From contig JACMZG010001908.1 in NCBI GenBank assembly GCA_018340805.1, positions 16,926,707 to 16,990,706 on the forward strand: 64,000 nucleotides of DNA, read 5' to 3'. This DNA is from Microvelia longipes. Its lineage: Eukaryota; Arthropoda; Insecta; Hemiptera; Veliidae. Position numbers and translations under genes: made by a program. The stretch's first letter is position 1; each line of letters opens with the position of its first letter. The notes under the pieces are model-generated. The model was not told where the DNA came from and ran no database searches. It saw only the letters and a program-made list of their open reading frames with translations. Of the stretch, positions 48,170-62,130 are shown one piece after another.

Positions 48170-50070
48170 ACATTTTAGTAATTATTATAATTATACAGAA
48201 GGTTTAATGTTTTTTATTTATAAATAGAGCTAAACAAACATAAAATGTTCTTGATTTTGCTGATTACTCATGACTTTCAATGACATTAAAAACATATTTA
48301 AAGAAAAAACTATATTTTATATATTTACATAAGTATAAATTATTGATCGGAAACTTTTTTCTTGACGTAAATGAACCTGATAAGCATAAATAACTTTTCT
48401 TTAAGTTATTAGAGATTTTTCTTGTAAAGTTATTTATTTACAATTTCAATTAAAAGTTCAATTAGGATTAATATCTTTGATTAAATCAGGATAGCCAACT
48501 TAATATTTTTAATTAAATAAAAATTTTACCTGTACTTAATGATTGTTAACACTTAACTGAAAATTTAAAGATACTAAACACCGATCACTTAAAAAAATTA
48601 TATAAGCCACTATTAACAAAACTTTAATGATCAAATCGGGCGAAAATTGTGCAAATTACTGTTGCATAGTGAAATCATAGTACAAATACCATTACACTTG
48701 AAACAAGGAGGATGTATACTAGTATACATACTAGTTTACATACTAATATACATACTAGTAGTAGTATATACTGTAAACTTATGAACTTATGATTTAACCT
48801 TTTTCAAAAGGTTTCTATCGAAACTCACCAACTTCCATTCTACCAGAGTACAACAACTCAACTCAACAACAAAGTACAACGACAACTCTAAACTCCTCTG
48901 TACCCTGTCTTGCTGTGTTTTATCTTGATATTATGTAATAATTCTTTATGAAAAGGCCTACACGATAAAAATTTATTAAACATATGTTTTAAATTCCGTT
49001 TAACAGCAAATATTTATTAAATAAACAAATAATTCAAAAACAATAATAATGTTCCCGCGACACTTTGCGCTATCATCTTTTGTTTCCGCGACGTTTCTTT
49101 AGACCGCTGCTCCTTGGGCCGACGCCGCGTAGAGGCTACAGATGGGAAGGTAATGAACCCTGGAATGTAATACTTATATTTTTGTTTTATTTATTTGTTT
49201 CTTTTCACAATTATTTTTTTGTGTTATTAATTTATTCCCATTGAAAAATTTAAATCTAAAATTAACAATTTATAGGACTTGCTGATTAATTCTCGGGTAT
49301 ATTTTTTATGAATGAAACGTACAAAGATAAAGATAGACGATCTTTGTCATTACAAAAGGCTTGCGGTTTCACTGCCGAGTATTGAAGCTATAAATCGTTT
49401 AGATGTAATACTGTCGGTACAATGTAGTCTGCGATGAGAAACTCAAGGCCAGGTCCCGACCTCAAAAACAAACCATACCCTACCTCAACATTTTTTGTGA
49501 GTCCAATTACCTTCTCTACTCCTCCGTATACAAGTTTTTCCTCGATTCAGATTTACTTCCAAAACTATTTTACTAATCGGCGAATTTACTTTGAAATATT
49601 AGACGAATTATTTACGTGTTGATCGGATGTTTTTAGATATAAAATAATAAAAAACATCTCATCACACACTGTTATTTTATATTTTTGTTGTTCGACAAAA
49701 CAAAAAGAGCATTGTCATTGGGACTTATAACCTTCTGATTTTAAAGTTGACTTTACTTCCACACTTAACTTCCGAAACCAACCAACCACAGTGGTATTTG
49801 TTTTTTTCTTGTTGTTGGCTTGTTGACATTTGCCGTGTTTTTTTTTTGCTAAAACCATAACACTCTGATTTCAAAGTGTATGCTACTTTTGCAAGGAACT
49901 CATAACTCCATGACTTCAATGTTCGTAAAACCAAAATAATCAAGAAATAATTAATATTTCTGTTGGGTTTAAAATAAAAAAATAGCATTTGCCATTTTTG
50001 TTTTTTAACTAAAAACATTGTGATAAATTTTGTAATCTTAATATCTAATTTTAACCAGATGAAAACATTT
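48170..50070. other. AT-rich intergenic DNA
   Basis: It holds a small TACTAGTATACATACTAGT cluster at 48718-48770 and a CpG-rich patch at 49055-49150. No gene is recognised. Confidence 0.45.
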
Positions 50071-50071
50071 A

Positions 50072-50565
50072 GAATAAGGCGCGGTCGAATATCCACGGCC
50101 TTCTAGAACATTGGATCACCAACAAACTTTTTTTATAACTTTTTTTCAAAATTTTCAGTAATTAGCCGGATTTGTGATAAATGAAGCCTATTTTCGTAAT
50201 CTGCACGCTCTTTTTGGTTAATCTCAAAGAGTATTTACATTCACTCAACGATTTATTTTTAATCTAACTTGGTAAATACATAACTACTGTTAGACGTCAA
50301 TGTTAACAAATATGACATGTCAAAATATAACACAAAATATTGACGTCTAACAGTAGTTATGTTATGTAAGTTAGACTAAAAATAAATCGTTGAGTGAATG
50401 TAAATACTCTTTGAGATTAACCAAAAGAGCGTGCAGATTACGGAAATAGGCTTAATTTATCACAAATCCGGCTAATTACTGAAAATTTTGAAAAAAAAAG
50501 TTATAAAAAAAGTTTGTGGTGATCCAATGTTCTAGAAGGCCGTGGATATTGACCGCGCCTTATTC
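50072..50565. mobile_element. 494-bp inverted-repeat element
   Basis: The ends are GAATAAGGCGCGGTC and GACCGCGCCTTATTC. Arms of about 230 bp are almost perfect reverse complements, containing TTCTAGAACATTGGATCACC and AGAGTATTTACATTCACTC. They surround a loop of about 40 bp. No clear target duplication is seen. A 123-residue minus-strand ORF enters the left arm and is probably accidental. Confidence 0.85.
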
Positions 50566-51034
50566 ACTGGAAGCACATGAACTGTAAGGTTATATAAATC
50601 TTTACCGATTTATCTATATTAGTTAGATTATTATCTCGCGGACCCCTAAAATCATTCCACGAAGCCCCAGGGGTCCGAAGACCACACTTTGAGTAAATCT
50701 GCTTCCACTTGCACCAATGGCAAGTTAAAGTACAATTAGTTGTTAGACAGCATTAGTCCCAAAATATAAAGTAATAAATAAATTTAGTCGAGAAACAAAT
50801 CAGATTTATGCCAAATATTCAGTTCACAATTTATCTACCTGGCAGTTGGCTCAAAATTTGTAATGGCACCCATTGCAAATTTGCATTGGCAACCACTGAA
50901 AATTTTGCTGGCTGCGCCAGCCACCTTGTCGTTGTAAATGTAGACAAACCATTCGAAGACCAAACAATGTAGACAAACCAAACAAATAACCTATCGCACT
51001 GTTATATTTAAAAATTTAACATAGCTCTGGGAAT

Positions 51035-51215
51035 TTATTAGAGCTCTGGGAGCTACGATGGTTACAGATACACTCGCACATGCACATACAGACAGAAAAT
51101 TTCATAAAAACTACTCAGGAGGTTTTAAAAACACCAAAAACAGATAATTCAGGAAAAATCCCGATTTTAAATGTTTTTGCAAATACAATTACCTATATAG
51201 CTAAGGTATATGAGG
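51035..51215 (-). repeat. dispersed repeat family E, copy
   Basis: The minus strand reads TTTGCAAAAACATTTAAAAT, TTTTAAAACCTCCTGAGTAG and ATCGTAGCTCCCAGAGCTCT, matching the + strand copies. Confidence 0.5.
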
Positions 51216-52004
51216 AGAAGAAAAAACACTAATACTTCAAAAATCTTTGTACTTGAGTAAAAAATCAACCTATCACTCTGTTTAGTTCTACAACAAAAAT
51301 AGATCACATATATAGGAACTTATAGATTGATAAATAAGTGACAAAATACAAAATATTTAACCATAAAACGAAATTCGCTTAGTTTGAGTTGCTCGGTAAA
51401 TATCCAGAGTATAAGAACCCCTCACCGTGACTAACTAAGTCAAATGAATTATTCGTGAGGTAATGCTAAATATCTGATTTTTATATCACATGATTCAACA
51501 TTTTTTAAACTACTGACTTATCTATCATCCAATGTATACATTTTATTTTAACTCAATATTATATAGTTTATCGCTTGGCTATTACCTAGGGATATAAGAA
51601 AAATATTATAAAAATAATAATAAAAAGAAAATTGCATCCCTTTAAAGCCTTTTACCGCTCATGAACTTTCAGCGTGTAAAATTACTTGAAATTAAATGTA
51701 GCGAATTATTATGAATGTTTGAATAACTTAAGTATGTGATCCAGGAACTAATAAATTCACCAAAGCAAACTAAAATTGACTATTATTACTCACGAAAATA
51801 TAACAGATGAATTAGTATTAAAGCAATAACTTAATTCAACTCATCAAATAAAGTGTTGAATCAGCCGCTTGTTTCAAGAAATATAAACGAACCTAGTATG
51901 TAAAAAAACATGAAACATCAATCAGACGTGACAAAATACGTTTTGAATAGAAATTGTTAAGATTTACAATAAAAATGTTACAAACTTACTTCGTTCACTC
52001 ACGG

Positions 52005-52200
52005 GATTTGGCAGGGGGTTTAACCCCGTGTTAAACCCCCTCGGGGGTAATTTTCACCGTGAAAAATGAGTTCCAGGGTAGAACACCGTGTTCAATCCCG
52101 TTCACACGACAACTGCCGGGGGGGGGGGGGGTGAACCCCCTAGGCAGGTTCAACCCTGTCTTCAACCTCTTCAGGGTTGAACCCTCCGCCCGACCCCTTA
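52005..52200. repeat. GC-rich island of irregular AACCCC/GGGGTT inverted repeats
   Basis: It contains many short direct and inverted blocks: AACCCCGTGTTAAACCCCC, GTGAACCCCCTAGGCAGG, TTCAACCCTGTCTTCAACC and CAGGGTTGAACCCTCC, plus a run of 12 G near 52130. The 118-residue minus-strand ORF over it looks like a product of composition. Confidence 0.6.
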
Positions 52201-55200
52201 CTTTGTAAACAAAGTACAAGTAAACGTTTGCTATAAAAAACAAACTTGCTGTGAGTGAATTATTTACATTATAAGGGCAAAACAAGATGCCTGGCGACGA
52301 CAGCAACATTTCCTTTACGAAATTCGGTGAGAAAATAAGGTAATGAGAAGTCCCAACAAAAAGCAATACCAGGTAGGATTTTTTCACTGGATTTTTTTCT
52401 TTTATAGCTCAATAGTAATGTTTCGGTCAGATTTTGAATACAGGCCAGGACTGTATAACTTGTTTTAACAAGTGATTTCTTTCTATGCCAACCTGATCAT
52501 CAAAAAGCCTAAATCATAACAGAACTACAAATAAGGAACAGAGTTATAAATAGGTTAGTTATAAACTCCAAAAACTTAAACATAATTTAAATTTAATTTT
52601 CCTATTATTACATGTGGGCAATAAATTTTGGGACACTCATTTTAAACCTAGAAGGGCTTAAACACTCTAGCCCTTCCCCCACTCTAGAATCGCCTATAAA
52701 TGCCGCAATTCGAAACGTTAAATTTAATAAGTCTACGTTACAAACAATAGGGGATCGGTCAAATACCATTTACCTGAAATGGGGGTCCGCGGGAGCCCTG
52801 AGGTACATACAATGTACCATTTTTGCATTACTAACATCTGTTAACACAAGAATCTCAGAAATGTTAAAAATTTATTATAATAACATAACCTTATCAATCA
52901 CTTTTTGACCACATCACGACTACACTAAAAATCATGACTGCTATATTTCATATTTTCGTTTTTATTTATTTATAAAACATTAACGTTTTAAATCAAAATC
53001 AACATAAATATGCATTTCTTGGATATTTCTTTGTTTTTATTTATTTATTTTTTAAACATTTAACTTGAATTTTTAAGAACAACTGTATCATTGTTTGTTT
53101 CTCATTTTCGTTTCAAATAATCTTCTCTATTCAAGATCAATAAATTGTTTATATTTGTTTTAAAACCGCTGCGTCGTACAAATCACAAAATGCATTTCTT
53201 GTTTTAAAGTATTTCTTTTTAAAAATATTACTTCATAAAACATTTAAAAATTCTTAAAAAGCGATTCATAAAATATGTATTTCTTCTTGACAGAGAAAAT
53301 AATAAAGAATTTGTCGAGTGTTGTATAGAGTCAGTCCACTGTCTCCAAATAATTCATTTTGTAAGTGGATTTACAAGAATTAAAAAAGAGCTAATTTACA
53401 ATCATAGAAGACTATAAATTAGAAAAAGATCATAACACTTTGACTCAGTATTTTGGTTTATTTTGTCGTTCTAAGTGTTTTATGACGTATTCTAGAAATA
53501 TGGGTCCTTCAATATTTTTTGTGAGTTTTTTGTGTACATTATTCTATGCTCTTCCGCTTAGGGGAGATGTTTTTTTAAGCAACATATTTGAACTTACAAG
53601 TCCTCCTTTCCCTATCTGCAGCTCAAAGCGCAAGCTTTAAAGCAGGCAGGTAGCTTTGTTTGATTAATTTGTTGTATAATATTTTTTATTTAACTAAATA
53701 AAGACATTATAAAAACAATTACAAATTATTTGCGTAAGTGAGCTTTAAGCCTTTTAAAATTATATTAAAATATAGAGAAGCCTATCTGAATCGATACTCC
53801 CACTCCACTCCCCCCTCCTCTAAACTTCCGTCATCCGAACAACCTCATAAGCTTCATTTTCATAATAAAAATTTGCTAAAAAATTGTATTAACTCAAAAA
53901 TTCGTTTTACTTGGATTTCTTAAGCAAATCTGAAAATAGGGTCCTGGAGGTCTGATAATTTTCAAATTTAGCGGCCCTTAAATAATTCATGACTCAAATA
54001 TTAAAAGTTATGTGTTGGTCATCTTAAGAGGCATTTGCCCTTTAAAACTATGAACAATCCCTATTTAAGTTCAAACACAATTTATCAGTATACAAACACA
54101 ATTTGTTCAGCGCCCCCAAAAAACAGTATACAAACACAATTTGTTCAGCGCCCCCAAAAAACAGTATACAAACAAAATAGAACTTTTATTAAACTTTACT
54201 GGTACACCCTATATTTTTGCTCTATTAACTTTGTCATTACGGGCTCAAGTTTTTTTTTTTTTTTGCTTAGGATAAGATTCTTTTACTTCGATCAAAAAGT
54301 TATTAGACATATATTTATAATAAAATCTAATATAATAATATAATATAATATAATAATATCATTATATAATAATAATCTGATTAAAAATTTGATGGCTAAA
54401 TTCAATTTTTGCATATGCCCTGTTTCAATCTGAGTTAAAGAAAATAAAATATATGAGAAATGATTTTTAACATCCGAGTGGCCTTGATGACGACACTGAT
54501 ACGATTTTATGTTTCTTTATACAATGCAACTATAAATTATGTAGCAGTACATTATCTTTTAGTGCATTTCCTTTGAAAAACATCGCTAATGGGATAGGTA
54601 ATATGGCGGCTGTTGGATCCGAGAGTGTGTCCAAAATACGTGTCAGAGTTCCGATACCACGACAAAAAAGGTTTCGAGACTTGTTATATAAAAGCACACA
54701 TTAATCCCGTCATATACAGATAATAGACAGGGTACATAAATATTATACCTAAGAGATGAAAATAACTGTATTGAAAACATGAGTAGTATGACGTCATTTT
54801 TACATATATTTTTTTTTTCTTTACCAAAAGTTGGCGGATTTTCTTTTAACCTCTTGCTCCTTAGTACTTCATTTTTTGCTTGTGTTTGGCGATTTTTACG
54901 TCATTTCCTATATGAGCAGTTAGCATTAGAACTGTTACTCAAGGACGTCAAAAAAGACTATCCAAAAATAAATTTCCACCAATGTCTGCCTCTGTCTGGA
55001 TCTAGTCTCAAATCTCGAGACTCAACTCAAGGATAAAAAATAGCTTCTTTTCACCGGCACTTTCAACCTGTATCAGGTTGAAAGCAGATTTTGTCTTCAT
55101 TACAATGGTTAAAATTTATTTGTTGATAGACTTTTATTTAAATTCTTATGATATAACATTTTATTACATAAATTACTTGGAGTTTCAAGGAAAATGAGCT

Positions 55201-55365
55201 AAAATAATTTGTATTATTTGATAATAATATAAATGCAGTCATTAAAGTAGGGCTTTAAACGACGGCACAAAATGTTGTGTAGAGCTGATTATGGAAGAGC
55301 GAGTATAGCTTTGTATCACTTATGGGTTAAACTCGTGCATTTCTTTTGACAAATGTCCGTTTTAG
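52200..55365. other. intergenic DNA with several unconvincing short ORFs
   Basis: Open stretches at 52612-52908, 53440-53640 and 54779-55036 are hydrophobic or low-complexity and match no family I know. They are within the length expected by chance. Confidence 0.45.
54085..54174. repeat. tandem repeat, about 38-bp unit, 2-3 copies
   Basis: AGTATACAAACACAATTTGT + TCAGCGCCCCCAAAAAAC is repeated almost exactly. The ORF across it is incidental. Confidence 0.85.
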
Positions 55366-55369
55366 GGCC

Positions 55370-55570
55370 TTTTGGACCATCAGGGTATTCACTCAGCGGG
55401 AACAACCTCAGGTGGGTTGCATCCTCTTAAGTAATTTGTAGAGTTGGCGCTATCGTTTTAATACAAATAATACTCTTTTAAACTTAAAGCATAACATGGG
55501 CTGAACCCCGCACCCGCACCTCCGGTGTGGAAATCGAGTGATAATACGATTACTGCCTCGGAGGGAGATA
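55370..55570 (-). mobile_element. tRNA-derived SINE, copy 3 (diverged)
   Basis: The minus strand carries a B-box-like GGGGTTCAGCCC (55509-55498), then the family body with ATAGCGCCAACTCTACAAAT and ACCTGAGGTTGTTCCCGC. The 3' end and (ATT)n tail are absent or eroded. Confidence 0.65.
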
Positions 55571-56080
55571 TTTCTTTTGAATATTTCAAGTAAATTGACT
55601 AACAAGAAGTATTATCTGTCTTGGCTTTGCCAGAAGAATTTTGTAAACATGAAAAAAAAATACAAGGAAGATTTTATAAACTGGTAAATTTATTATGTTT
55701 TCATCTGCCAAGCAACCATGTATCAACATTATAACAGTTTTCTTCTATTTTACAGTTGTAATTCTTCATAGTAGAAGTCTTATTTCACTCTTTGAAACTA
55801 GAATCGCAATTTAAACAATAAATAAAAGCAAGACTCCTTCGGCCTTGTGGTCGCTATGCATGGTGTTAGGCCTTGTGGTCGCTCTGAGGCCGCTTCTCGG
55901 CCCGTTATGAGTTTTTGAAATATTTGCTCTGTCATTTTTGTGAATTAATGACGTCATAAACATTTCATAGACAGTAGGTTCTAGACACTAATGAAGTTGA
56001 TTATTGTACTAAGTTTCATTTAAATCTAAAAATTGTTCAAAAGTCGTACGCCATTAAGACGTCTAAAGAAACAAACATCT

Positions 56081-56251
<171 letters not shown>

Positions 56252-56259
56252 TCCTACAG

Positions 56260-57773
56260 ATAATAATGCGTACACCTAATTTGTTTGGTGCAATTGTGAT
56301 AACATTGCGGTCTTTATTTCGATAAAAAAAGTAAAAGTTTTGTGGGAAAAAATGTTTTTTGCTCAGATTTTATTAAAGAAAATGATTTTTCAGATAAATT
56401 CAGAGTAAGAAATGATATCTAAGCATCATTTTCCCAACTACTTTAAAACTAATTACGTATTGCTATAATAAACGCGGGTGAAAGAAGCACAGTAACACTA
56501 CTTAACAGACCTCTATACAATAATAAAAATAAATAAAACTTAATTGCATTTAATTTTAATGAAACGAAGAATAAAGTATTGAAATTATTTCGTGTACTCC
56601 CTGAATATAATTTTTCTTTTCCATGCTAAAAGGCAATTTTGTCACGGGAGGCTGATTAATACCTTGGGATAGGTCAGTTTACCTTCTATAATTTTTCAAC
56701 AAAATCGAAAAGCTCACTGGTATAAAATTAACAGCGGCGTGATTTTTTGTAGTTTAGATATGTAATTACGATCATTAGCATAACTATAACTAAGCATTTA
56801 CATGTAACCTACAATGTAGTTTTTTTATTTTAATTTTTTTTAGTATTTTAATTTTTTTTATAATTTAAATTAAAAAAAAACTCACTTATATAATTGCATA
56901 TAATTAAACCATTTAATGCTTCTGTTCACGAATTACTTATACTAATTTTTATATTTGGTTATGCAGTTATTTTTGTCTTAATTCCTCTTTTTCCTTCTTT
57001 ATAATTCTTATAACTTATTTCTTTTTCGTCGTTATTTTTTTTACTTCCACTTTTTATCTTAATTTTAAAAACTTTTATAATTGACGAATGTTTATCAAAG
57101 TGTAACAATCAAAGAGATAATGACAAACAAGCTTAATATGTAATAAACTTTTAGTTTTACTTTTAGTTTAATGCCTTGAACAAATCTCCTAAGGCTTAAT
57201 GTAAAAATTGTTGGGTAAGGTTAGTTTTTTTAATCATTTAATTATAATTTATATTTTTGTTATTATAGTAATTAGTTATTTAATTTAGTGAAACACATAA
57301 ATGATTTATTCCTTCCTTTATTGTAGTTTTTGAAATGGTTAAATATTTTATTTCTTTTAAAGTAGTAAATAATTTTCCATGATCTCTTTTCTTATAAGTG
57401 ATACATTATTTAATATTTCTTTATTTATCATTATAATAATATATTTTTTCAAGTGTAAACACAGTTCACGATTTTGAAAGATGTCATAGATAATTAATTA
57501 TAGAGTAATATTATTCGTCGCAAAATCTCTCGGAGAGGGTTGTTGTGCATAGCGATATTGTTGTGAAAACCAGTATATCGTTAACCCTATCTGTTCGGAG
57601 GAGGTTAGTATATGTATTGCGGCTAGAGATATTATTACTGAGAGAGGTAGTATAATATAAAAATTCAATTTAAATGTATTTTAACTATTTTTTAGGCACT
57701 AAAATTATTTAATTAAAAGTTAATCTTACCTCATTTGCTCTTATTGGCGGAATAGTCATAACAAAATGTCTAT

Positions 57774-57826
<53 letters not shown>

Positions 57827-58970
57827 TCCCGAAAATAATATGTTTCTAGTATCAGGATGCCGAACGGAATGGTTCCCCCTCCACCTCCGACATCGAAGCA
57901 ACTTCATAAAAGTCATTTTCATTATGAAAATTCCCTAAAATTTGAAAGTTTCTGGCTGAATTATTTAGGATATTTTCTTACTTAGCGTCTCTGTACTTAC
58001 AAAACTTTACTTTAACGAAATTGATTTATTTTTTATTATTTTGTACTCTGGAACTTTTTACATATATTGATGACTAGTAAAATTATCAGCGCGTTTTTAT
58101 CTCTGTGTATTGGTATATATTTAACTTCTTTTCTTGGTAATTTAGCGTTATACTTAATAAAATTGTTATAACAATTATAATTATAACATAATGATCACTT
58201 TCAATAATATGCAGTTATTTTACGTTTAAAAATAATACAATATAACAATTAATACTTTGGCCAAGTTTTTATTATTTAGTTTGCTAGTCTGTTACTTGTT
58301 TATAGTTTCATATTTTTATTACTTATTTTATGACTTTTACAACTTCAGAGCAAAAACTACAACTTTTTATTCTCGTTGTATTTTTTTATAGCATAAAATG
58401 GTTTTTATGTTCCTTGTTATGTGCAAATGGACTTTTGAATTTTTTTAGTGTATTTTCAACTTTAATTGTCGTAAGAATAAGAAATATGAATTAAACATAA
58501 ATAAGTATGGAGAACATAAATCATGTAAAAAATGTCGAGGTTGTGATAAAAATAATAATATTAAAAATATTACTAAGAAAGGTTTATAAAAATTAAAGAT
58601 TGATTAAGTATTTTTATTAATTACAGGAATATAAATGTGTATATTCATTGTGATTCTTAAAATTTTAAAACAAGGAAATTTGGCACACATAAATATAAAA
58701 TAACCCAAAATATGCCAAATTCCATTGCATTATTAGTATTAATTAAATTATAACAAATACCGTTTATTGGTCATATGTTGTTAATAATTATATTGTTATT
58801 TTATTGATCAATTTCTTGAACCTTCAACCTTAATGTTAAATCCTGTGGAAAGATCTTTGTTTAATTTGTAGTTCATTTGTCGATATAGTAAACACTGCTA
58901 ACAATGTTTAGATAGGTACATAACTGTTTTTTTTCTGTTTTACTGCTTTAGGTTTTTATTAAACTCCATG
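56260..58970. other. AT-rich intergenic DNA
   Basis: No gene seen. A CT-rich block at 57865-57950 resembles one at 53790-53880 (CATAAAAGTCATTTTCAT versus CATAAGCTTCATTTTCAT), so both may be ends of one repeat family. Confidence 0.45.
57776..57822. repeat. (TA)n microsatellite
   Basis: Pure TA tract. Confidence 0.95.
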
Positions 58971-58971
58971 G

Positions 58972-59502
58972 AATAATATAGAAGGAGCATAAGACCGTAA
59001 ACACAATTTAATTCCACTGATTACATGAAAGCCGGTTTATTGGTGGTCTTAAGTAGAAGTACCGCCCTAACAACAAAACATTATTTTATTAATGTGTCAT
59101 AAATATTCACTAATGAAGAAAGAACATAAGGAACAAATACAATAACTTAAAAACTCTGCTAAGTATTTAATAAAATCGGTCTTAGATGGCAAAAGGGTAG
59201 GTGATACGAAAATCTATTTAGTTGACTAGGACTACTTTTAACATAATTTTAATTAAAAACGTTAAAATACAATTTAGAATGCTTAAAAATTGTAATGCAC
59301 CGATAATTATATTAGTATTTTATGAATAATCGATAATTAATTAATAATAGAATATAATAATTCAGCAACCGGAAGTATTGCCAACTTTGTCATCAGAAAA
59401 TTGTTTATTGTTACGGTGGCAGCATTACTTAAGACCACCAGTGAAACGACTTTATGCTATTATAAGTTATGCTCCTTTTATATATAGGATTATTCTAAGT
59501 TA
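58972..59502. mobile_element. MITE copy A of the GAAGGAGC family
   Basis: It shares with the copy at 61.2 kb the end ATATAGAAGGAGCATAAGAC, interior CACAATTTAATTCCACTGAT and ACTTAAAAACTCTGCTAAG, and right end TATGCTCCTTTTATATATAG. TIRs are imperfect here. Near both ends GGTGGTCTTAAGTA is found inverted. Confidence 0.75.
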
Positions 59503-59689
59503 AACTCTTTCTGATGAATAACCTGATATGGTCGAAAGCTTTCGAGAAAAATAAAATATTGATTTTATATATTATTACCAAAACCTTATAATTTTTGACT
59601 AATTATTAATGCAATAGTTAACGCATAAGCATAGAAACGTTTTTTGAAATTATTGTTTTAAAATCGAAAAATCGTCGAGAGATGAAACT

Positions 59690-59912
59690 GGGCACAGATA
59701 TATCCATTTGTATTCTTTAATATAACAAGTATATCAAAGGTTTTTGTACGCGATACATGGATGGGTGACCGCTGGAAATTAAGCACATTGTTTTACAGTT
59801 GCAATATAACAGGTGGTTTTTATATCGTGAGGACGAGTCTGATGTGAGAATAATCGAAGAGAATCCGATAAGGCAAGGAAAAGCCTGAGGTTAAGCTTAC
59901 CCGATTTTTATA
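59690..59912 (+). mobile_element. 5S-rRNA-like retroposon, second copy
   Basis: ACATGGATGGGTGACCGCTG at 59755-59774 is close to the conserved 5S rRNA segment. The same tail module follows (GAGGACGAGTCTGATGTGAG, then CTTACCCGATTTTTAT). Order and spacing match the copy at 26.7 kb. Confidence 0.5.
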
Positions 59913-61201
59913 TCTGTTGTATTGTATAGAAAGATATGGTAGAAATTGTGAAGATCGTATTGTAGAATTGTACGACTTTCTATTATCTATCACCCTCCAT
60001 ATGATTCTTTTGACTTGACTTAAGTTCTTATTTCTTTGTGATATATAAAATGGATGTCTACTTAAAAGAAAGGGGGGTTAGGTTCATATAATATCTCGAG
60101 GTATTAAGTTTTAACTTTTCTTTGGCAGCATTTATTGTTTTATAGGTAGCCATATGTTCTACGTTTGAAGTAAGTCGGATGTAGAAGACGTTGTCCGAAC
60201 GTCAATACAGCCTCACCGAACTTAATTGTTCACGACAAGTGTTTGTAATCCTACAACTTATAAAATATGGTTGAGGAGAGAAGGAAAGGGTAATATTTTG
60301 AGTTTGGCAAATTAAATTTGATTTTCGGGTTTCCCGAATCTATTATGACCGGTTACAGCGTAACTGATCACAAAACGTTCAGCTAAAAAAAATTAAAACA
60401 AATTCCTACAAAATGTTTTAACGAATAAATGAATACCACACTTTCATGTGTTTCTCTTTTGGTGTGCTAAATATTAACACTTTTAAAATTCACAAAACTG
60501 TAAAAAAAAATAATAAAATATGTTATTCGTTAAATTTCTTTGATGAATTATTTATACTTATTATTAGGAATTATTTTGTATTTAGAATTAATTAAATAAT
60601 TAAACACATTCTGCATCATATATACCATAATTATGTTTTAATACTTAATAATGGACATAATTGATTAATTATTATAATTAATTAAAAAAATATTAACGCT
60701 TGTATCGTGTAAATAAAGAACATTTTCAGCATTTAATGTTGATAATATAGGCCTGTATGTAATTTTTTTGTTTTAAAGATTGTATTTTTGTATGCGTTTC
60801 CCATCTATTTGATGCAATTATGATAATTTATAGTAATTAATTAATTTAAAGCTATAAAATTATAATAAAAATTAATAAAACATGTTTTAGAGAAATATTA
60901 TTTGTACCACCGTCAAAGACTCCTTCTTTGCAAATTAAGTTTATTTAATTTGCCTATTTAGGTTAAAGTTAATTAAATTAATTATCCGTGCTGTCAAAAA
61001 TGCTAACGAATTTGGAAAAAAAAACTTTCATCATCTGATTTCTCAACCATTATATCCTTCAAAGTTTGGATGAAAAAAAGTTTTTAAAAGTGAAGTTTTG
61101 TCAATTATTATGCTCTTCAAGATGATAGACAGTTATGGGGTGATTCAATTCATTGTAAACAAACCAAAAGCAACGGAGGTTATAACCTGACTTTTGTGAA
61201 A

Positions 61202-61726
61202 ACTTAGAATTACTATATATAGAAGGAGCACAGGACCGTAAACACAATGTAATTCCACTGATAACACGAAAGCCGGTTGACTGGTGCAACTAAGTAATGC
61301 TGCCAACCTGACAACAAAACATTATTTATATTTGTCATAAATATCTATAATGAAGAAGATCGTAAAGAACAAATATAATAACTTAAAACACCTGCAGAGT
61401 ATTTAATAAAACTGGTCTTAGATGGCAAAAGAGTGGCGGAATACGAGAATCTACATTTAGTTGACGAGGACTACTATTTGTATATAATTTTATAAATACG
61501 TTAACTAATCTAAAATGCTTAAATATTGTAATGCACCAATATTTATATTAGTTATTTATGAATAATCAATCATTAATTATAATAGAACATAATAATTCAA
61601 CCGGAGTATTGCCAACTTTTTTTTTAGAAATTGTATATTGTTAGGGTGCAGCATTACTCGTTGCACCAGTGAACCGCCTTTCGTGTTATCAGTAGTGCTC
61701 CTTCTATATATAGTATTATTCTAAGT
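61202..61726. mobile_element. MITE copy B of the GAAGGAGC family
   Basis: A 21-bp perfect TIR (CTATATATAGAAGGAGCAC at the left, complement at 61695-61715) is extended outward by an imperfect ACTTAGAAT. The interior is collinear with copy A at 59.0 kb and has no coding capacity. Confidence 0.8.
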
Positions 61727-62080
61727 GAATAACGTATGACTACATTGCAGGACTATAACCTAACATAAAAACAAAAACTTAGATTTCAATAATAAAAACC
61801 TCCAATTGAATCACCAGATTAATTTTATTACCTTGATGCTCATAATAATAAAACAAATATTAGGTTTAAGGAAATTTAACGTGAAGAATGTTGAATTGAA
61901 TATAAAGAAAAAGGATAATAAAAAATGCTTGACTAATGAAAAAGAAACAATTTAAGAAAAGGTAAGAAAATAAAGTTTTCTTGGTCATGTCTATCGTTTA
62001 ACCATTTTTTGACTATATATTTTTTCTGGAATCGGAAAGAAAGAAGAGGTGATTTTTTGAAAGAGGGGATCAAAGAATAT

Positions 62081-62083
<3 letters not shown>

Positions 62084-62122
<39 letters not shown>

Positions 62123-62130
62123 GTATTTAT
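62084..62130. repeat. (TA)n microsatellite
   Basis: TA tract with short TTTA flanks. Confidence 0.95.

Noticed and set aside
49725..50096. 123-residue minus-strand ORF, the longest after the DM gene and the TA-repeat ORFs
   Set aside because: Low-complexity composition (Lys, Phe, Ile, Leu), no recognisable motif, and its start lies inside the 494-bp inverted-repeat element.
52031..52387. 118-residue minus-strand ORF
   Set aside because: Half of it runs through the GC-rich AACCCC repeat island. No domain is recognised.
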